A stretch of 64,000 nt of DNA from CAYRJD01 sp965247395 (GTDB taxonomy: Bacteria > Actinomycetota > Acidimicrobiia > Acidimicrobiales > Poriferisodalaceae), in the NCBI GenBank assembly GCA_965247395.1, contig OZ252012.1:682001-746000 (forward strand), in the 5' to 3' direction. This document shows positions 60,945 to 64,000 of the stretch, piece by piece. The notes below the pieces were generated by a model that saw only the letters and a program-made list of their open reading frames with translations, searched no databases and had not been told where the DNA came from. The translations under genes and the position numbers were made by a program. Position 1 is the stretch's first letter, and every line of letters begins with the position of its first letter.

Positions 60945-61991
60945 ATGCTGGCTGAGCGCATTGAAGCAAAATGGATTGACACCTTCGTAACGGTTTTTGA
61001 GATGTGCGGTGTAGAACCACCACAGACCGCCGCGATCCTCTCAGAAACACAAAGCCGATCGGTCAACGTGAATCTGGCCGAACTGGCCTTAGCTCGCTTG
61101 GGAGTGCAACCCATTCATGTCGTTGTGCCTACTCCGGCGCAAAGCGCGCCGGTGCCGGTTCGTTCCACCGGTGCTTCGGACGCCATTGCCGGGTCACAGG
61201 CCGTTATAGCCGCTCTGCAAGCGGTCGACTTTGCGGTGGATTGCACCGTGGAGGGTTTGCTTCATGCCGTTGAGCTGCCGCAGGTATTGAGCGAGGGCAC
61301 CCGAGTTTTGATGGTTTCCAATGAGCACCCAGAAGCACTTGAGAGGCTTATTCCAAAGCCCGACTTAGAGCCAAAGGTCAAATCAGGCATCAAGCGACTG
61401 ATGGCGGCCAAGGAGATGGGGGTTAGTTCAAAAGCGGGAACCAATTTGACAATTGATCTAACGGAGGCACCTTGCGGAGGCGGCTGGGGTTATACGACTC
61501 GTCCTGGCACGATCACTCATTGGCCTGGCGGGTTATGCCTGGCTTTCCCACGCTCAGGCACCGTCAATGGGACGGTCGTGATGGATCGCGGCGATATGAA
61601 CCTCACCTTTAAGCGCTATTTGGAATCCCCAGTCACGCTGCACATCGAAGCCGACTATGTGGTTAAGGTAGCTGGTGATGGCACCGATGCCGAGCTATTT
61701 CGCAGCTACATAGCCGCTTGGGGTGAGCGTGAGGCATATGCCACTAGCCATGTCGGCTGGGGCATGAACCCTGACGCGCGCTGGGACACGCTGACCATGT
61801 ATGACCGCAGCCAAACAAATGGAACCGAGCAGCGGGCTTTTGCCGGCAACTTCCTTTACTCCACCGGGGCGAACGAGCACGCGGGACGCCACACGTTGGG
61901 CCATTTTGATTTGCCGTTGCGTAATCACAGCATTGCTTTGGATGGCGAAGCTGTCGTAGTGGACGGAGCGCTGCAGGGCAAACTGGCCTGA
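60945..61991 (+). CDS. M29 aminopeptidase / 2,5-dihydroxypyridine dioxygenase (NicX)-like protein
   Basis: 348 residues resembling the metal-dependent family shared by M29 leucyl aminopeptidases and NicX ring-cleaving dioxygenases: NLTIDLTEAPCGGGWGYTTRPG, AYATSHVGWGMNPDARW and HAGRHTLGHFDLPLRNHSIALDG hold candidate metal ligands. The C-terminal blocks are closer to the NicX branch, but the reaction cannot be decided by eye. Start ATG 60945 after GGGG. Coupled with the histidine phosphatase. Confidence 0.72.
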   Translation: MLAERIEAKWIDTFVTVFEMCGVEPPQTAAILSETQSRSVNVNLAELALARLGVQPIHVVVPTPAQSAPVPVRSTGASDAIAGSQAVIAALQAVDFAVDCTVEGLLHAVELPQVLSEGTRVLMVSNEHPEALERLIPKPDLEPKVKSGIKRLMAAKEMGVSSKAGTNLTIDLTEAPCGGGWGYTTRPGTITHWPGGLCLAFPRSGTVNGTVVMDRGDMNLTFKRYLESPVTLHIEADYVVKVAGDGTDAELFRSYIAAWGEREAYATSHVGWGMNPDARWDTLTMYDRSQTNGTEQRAFAGNFLYSTGANEHAGRHTLGHFDLPLRNHSIALDGEAVVVDGALQGKLA

Positions 61992-62091
61992 ACCTCAGGT
62001 CTGACACACGCCCGAACATTCCGCGCGCCGACACCCACACCACCGATAATCAACACCGCTGACGACTGAACGTCACCACTAAACGAAATAG

Positions 62092-62586
62092 CTATGTGCG
62101 AAGGGTCTCCTGGATTTTGATCACGATGGTTCCCGCTGCTTGGTCATACCAGGTTTGACGATTGGGATGCCACAGCAAAGCCAAAAATCCAACCCAGTTC
62201 AATAACGGGATTATTCCTAGTACGGCGGGTAGATAGGTGCGGCCGAAAGCCTTGCCCGTTCCTGGCGGTAGGCCCGTGTCGACGCTAACGACTTGGATAC
62301 CTCTTATTCGTTTGCCTATTGTCTGCCCGGTTTTGGCAAGTGATAGCCATTCGTAAAGCAGTAGGAAGATCAGCACGCCGATCTCGATAGCGATACCGGC
62401 AAGTACTGCTATGACGCTGTTACCACCACCGCCGCCGATAAGCAACGCCATGCCGACCAGCAGTAGCACGAGGGCAGGGATACCAATAATCAATGCGTCT
62501 AATAGTCGAGCAACAAAGCGATCGCCCACGCTAGGCAACTGGTAAGTCACACCATTCCGTAGCTCAGCCTGTTCGTTGGGTGTCAT
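62092..62586 (-). CDS. RDD family membrane protein
   Basis: 164 residues with the family pattern DRFVARLLDALIIGIPALVLLLVG, a Gly-rich loop, IEIGVLIFLLLYEWLSLAKTGQTIGKRIRGI and LLNWVGFLALLWHPNRQTWYDQAAGTIVI. Three or four TM segments. RDD proteins are diverse membrane proteins of unknown or transport role. Convergent with the NicX-like gene. Confidence 0.92.
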   Translation of the reverse strand: MTPNEQAELRNGVTYQLPSVGDRFVARLLDALIIGIPALVLLLVGMALLIGGGGGNSVIAVLAGIAIEIGVLIFLLLYEWLSLAKTGQTIGKRIRGIQVVSVDTGLPPGTGKAFGRTYLPAVLGIIPLLNWVGFLALLWHPNRQTWYDQAAGTIVIKIQETLRT

Positions 62587-62748
62587 TGTTCGCCTCTTTT
62601 GCGGGGTTGCTCATTCTCATTTTATGCAATAGGAACTCAATGTTCGTTACGAGTAAGCCAATCCGTAGCACCGAACATCCACCACATCACTTCGCTAGCG
62701 TCACTTAATGATGGCACGAGCAGCAGGTACGCGATCCCGAACACGGGC
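62587..62748. promoter_or_regulatory. divergent intergenic region RDD gene / acyl-CoA ligase
   Basis: 162 bases between the RDD gene (minus) and the ligase (plus) must carry both promoters. A minus-strand open frame crosses it but extends into the ligase gene and is not convincing. I see no clear regulatory motif. Confidence 0.3.
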
Positions 62749-64000
62749 GTGAAATACCACAGCGGAACGAGTCTTTTTTCGTTTGTGCAAAGGTGGGCGG
62801 AACGATCAGCCGACTCCGTTGCTATTGAGTTTGAGTCGGACACCTTTTCCTATGCGGATTTAGTGGAGCGCGCACTAGCGCGTGCGCATGCCTTGAATAG
62901 CGCCGGTGTGCGCGAGGGTGATCGTGTGGCCTGGCTGGGACCTAATCACCCCGCCATGTTGGAGCTACTTCTGGCGTGTGCGCGTGTCGGCGCCATCTTG
63001 TTACCGCTCAATTCCCGACTGACTGTGCCAGAGCACACCTGGATTCTTAACAACGCGCAACCCAAGCTGTTGATAGCCGAGGCTGAGTTTTTTGACCATG
63101 CCCAGACCGCCGCTAAACAGTGCGAAACCAATATCGCCTGTGAGCTTGAGCAGAATTTCGGCGCTGGCAGCGGGCCAAATATCGAGCCAAGTAACAAGAA
63201 AAACACTGTGCCGATTCCTCACATCGGCACGCCCGATCATGCGGTTTTGCTGGCATACACATCTGGCACTACCGGACACCCCAAGGGTGCGTTACTAACC
63301 CAAGAAGCCTTGCTCGCTAATGCGGTTAATTCGAGCCACGCTCACGACCTAACGCGCCATGACCGGATTCTGACCGCTATCCCGTTGTTTCATGTAGGCG
63401 GATTAAACATTCAGACGATGCCCGCTTTGCTGAGTGGAGCCGCGGTGCTGCTCCATCGCGGGTTTGACCCGGGATTGTTCCTTGACGATGCCGAACGCTG
63501 GCAGCCAACCTGGACCGTGCTCGTGCCAGCCGCTTTGGCTGCGGTGTCTTCGCATCCGCGCTTTGCTGATGCCAATCTCAGTTCGCTGCGCGGAATCATG
63601 ACCGGTTCATCGCCCATACCACCCGTGGTTACGCAGCCGTATTTTGAGCGTGGGCTTCTGGTCGGAGAAATTTATGGTGCTACCGAAACCGCTCCCATTT
63701 GTGTGCACCTGCGACCGGATGAGGCTCTCGACCACCCGGGTTCGTGCGGCAAAGCTTCAACCTTGTGCGAGGTTCGCCTGGTGCGGGTTTCGGCCGATGA
63801 CGTGGGAGATGAGGCTGCCAGCACAGCCAACGAAGACGCTTTTTCGCAAACCGCTCTTGCGCCGGGTGAATCGGGTGAGATCTGGGTGAGAGGCGCCAGC
63901 ATTATGCGTGAATACTGGCGGAACCCGGAGGCCACAAATGCGGCGATCGTTGATGGCTGGTATCGCACCGGCGATGTAGCTCACGCCGACGCCGATGGAT
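62749..64000 (+). CDS. AMP-binding acyl-CoA ligase, 3' end outside window
   Basis: Starts at GTG 62749 (encoding MKYHSGTSLFSFVQRWAERS) and remains open to the window edge, about 417 residues. ANL motifs: A3 AYTSGTTGHPKGALLT near residue 170, EIYGATETAP (A5), GWYRTGDVAHADADG (A7, at the edge). The N-terminal SYADLVERALARAHAL and WLGPNHPAMLELLLACARVGAILLPLN blocks are typical. An insertion of about 25 residues (VRVSADDVGDEAASTANEDAFSQ) interrupts the A5-A7 region. The C-terminal domain lies beyond the window. Confidence 0.9.
   Translation, partial: MKYHSGTSLFSFVQRWAERSADSVAIEFESDTFSYADLVERALARAHALNSAGVREGDRVAWLGPNHPAMLELLLACARVGAILLPLNSRLTVPEHTWILNNAQPKLLIAEAEFFDHAQTAAKQCETNIACELEQNFGAGSGPNIEPSNKKNTVPIPHIGTPDHAVLLAYTSGTTGHPKGALLTQEALLANAVNSSHAHDLTRHDRILTAIPLFHVGGLNIQTMPALLSGAAVLLHRGFDPGLFLDDAERWQPTWTVLVPAALAAVSSHPRFADANLSSLRGIMTGSSPIPPVVTQPYFERGLLVGEIYGATETAPICVHLRPDEALDHPGSCGKASTLCEVRLVRVSADDVGDEAASTANEDAFSQTALAPGESGEIWVRGASIMREYWRNPEATNAAIVDGWYRTGDVAHADADG

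Noticed and set aside
62637..62843. Minus-strand frame of 68 residues with a hydrophobic segment
   Set aside because: It overlaps the start of the acyl-CoA ligase antisense by about 95 bases and has a GTG start without proper ribosome-binding site spacing. I consider it a chance frame, although a membrane-like segment is present.
1..64000. Mobile elements, prophage genes, tRNA or rRNA genes
   Set aside because: I looked for transposase or integrase motifs and tRNA T-loop patterns on both strands and found none I could support.

Overview
The window looks like a chromosomal segment from an actinobacterium, probably an Acidimicrobiia-type lineage of moderate GC (judged by eye, not computed). 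The evidence is two mycothiol genes (mshD and mycothione reductase), a bacterial proteasome activator (Bpa), an MtrA/MtrB/LpqB-like trio, SepF with FtsZ and no FtsA, menaquinone genes, and frequent GTG/TTG starts. I see no phage, transposase, CRISPR, rRNA or tRNA gene. No stretch above about 300 bases lacks a gene.

Layout. 1-2.4 kb: the tail of an unknown gene, an alpha/beta hydrolase and an acyl-CoA ligase. 2.5-8.1 kb: a minus-strand histidine operon, hisD-hisC-hisB-hisH-hisA-hisF. 8.3-13.4 kb: a small ORF, nth, rlmN, mshD, a small membrane protein, menG and menA. 13.4-16.7 kb: thiolase with its OB-fold partner, a nitroreductase and an unknown protein. 16.7-20.7 kb: bpa, a phosphodiesterase-like enzyme, rluD, lspA and a DksA-like protein, all minus, then ileS (plus, 21-24.2 kb).

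24.2-42.5 kb is a long minus-strand division and cell-wall (dcw) cluster. Read in its own direction it runs mraZ-rsmH-ftsL-ftsI-murE-mraY-murD-ftsW-murG-murC-murB-ftsQ-ftsZ-pgeF-yggS-sepF-yggT, then an unknown gene in the place where divIVA often lies. murF is absent from its usual place. Divergent from it (42.7-49.1 kb, plus) run a small conserved protein, an HNH nuclease, a lipoate-ligase-like protein and a MoxR-DUF58-transglutaminase operon. 49.3-51.7 kb holds DUF3040, dinB and a NUDIX gene (minus). 51.8-57.2 kb (plus) holds a membrane protein, the MtrAB-LpqB-like trio, a nucleoside hydrolase and a 2OG-Fe(II) oxygenase. 57.2-60.1 kb (minus) holds mycothione reductase and a serine hydrolase. 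60.2-64 kb holds a histidine phosphatase, an M29/NicX-like protein, an RDD protein (minus) and a second acyl-CoA ligase that runs off the window.

The most unusual property is not a gene but a texture. Short degenerate tandem repeats occur throughout. Coding regions carry units of 12, 15, 21, 24 or 60 bp, inserted as low-complexity linkers in core enzymes (HisB, MurC, MurD, MurG, FtsI, DUF58 and others). Spacers and gene ends carry 14, 18 or 29/30 bp units that often contain the stop codon. One four-unit, 48-bp pattern recurs at three separate loci (hisB, ftsI and an unknown gene) in different reading frames, and in ftsI also in inverted orientation. This suggests a DNA-level dispersed element or a shared repeat-generating process.
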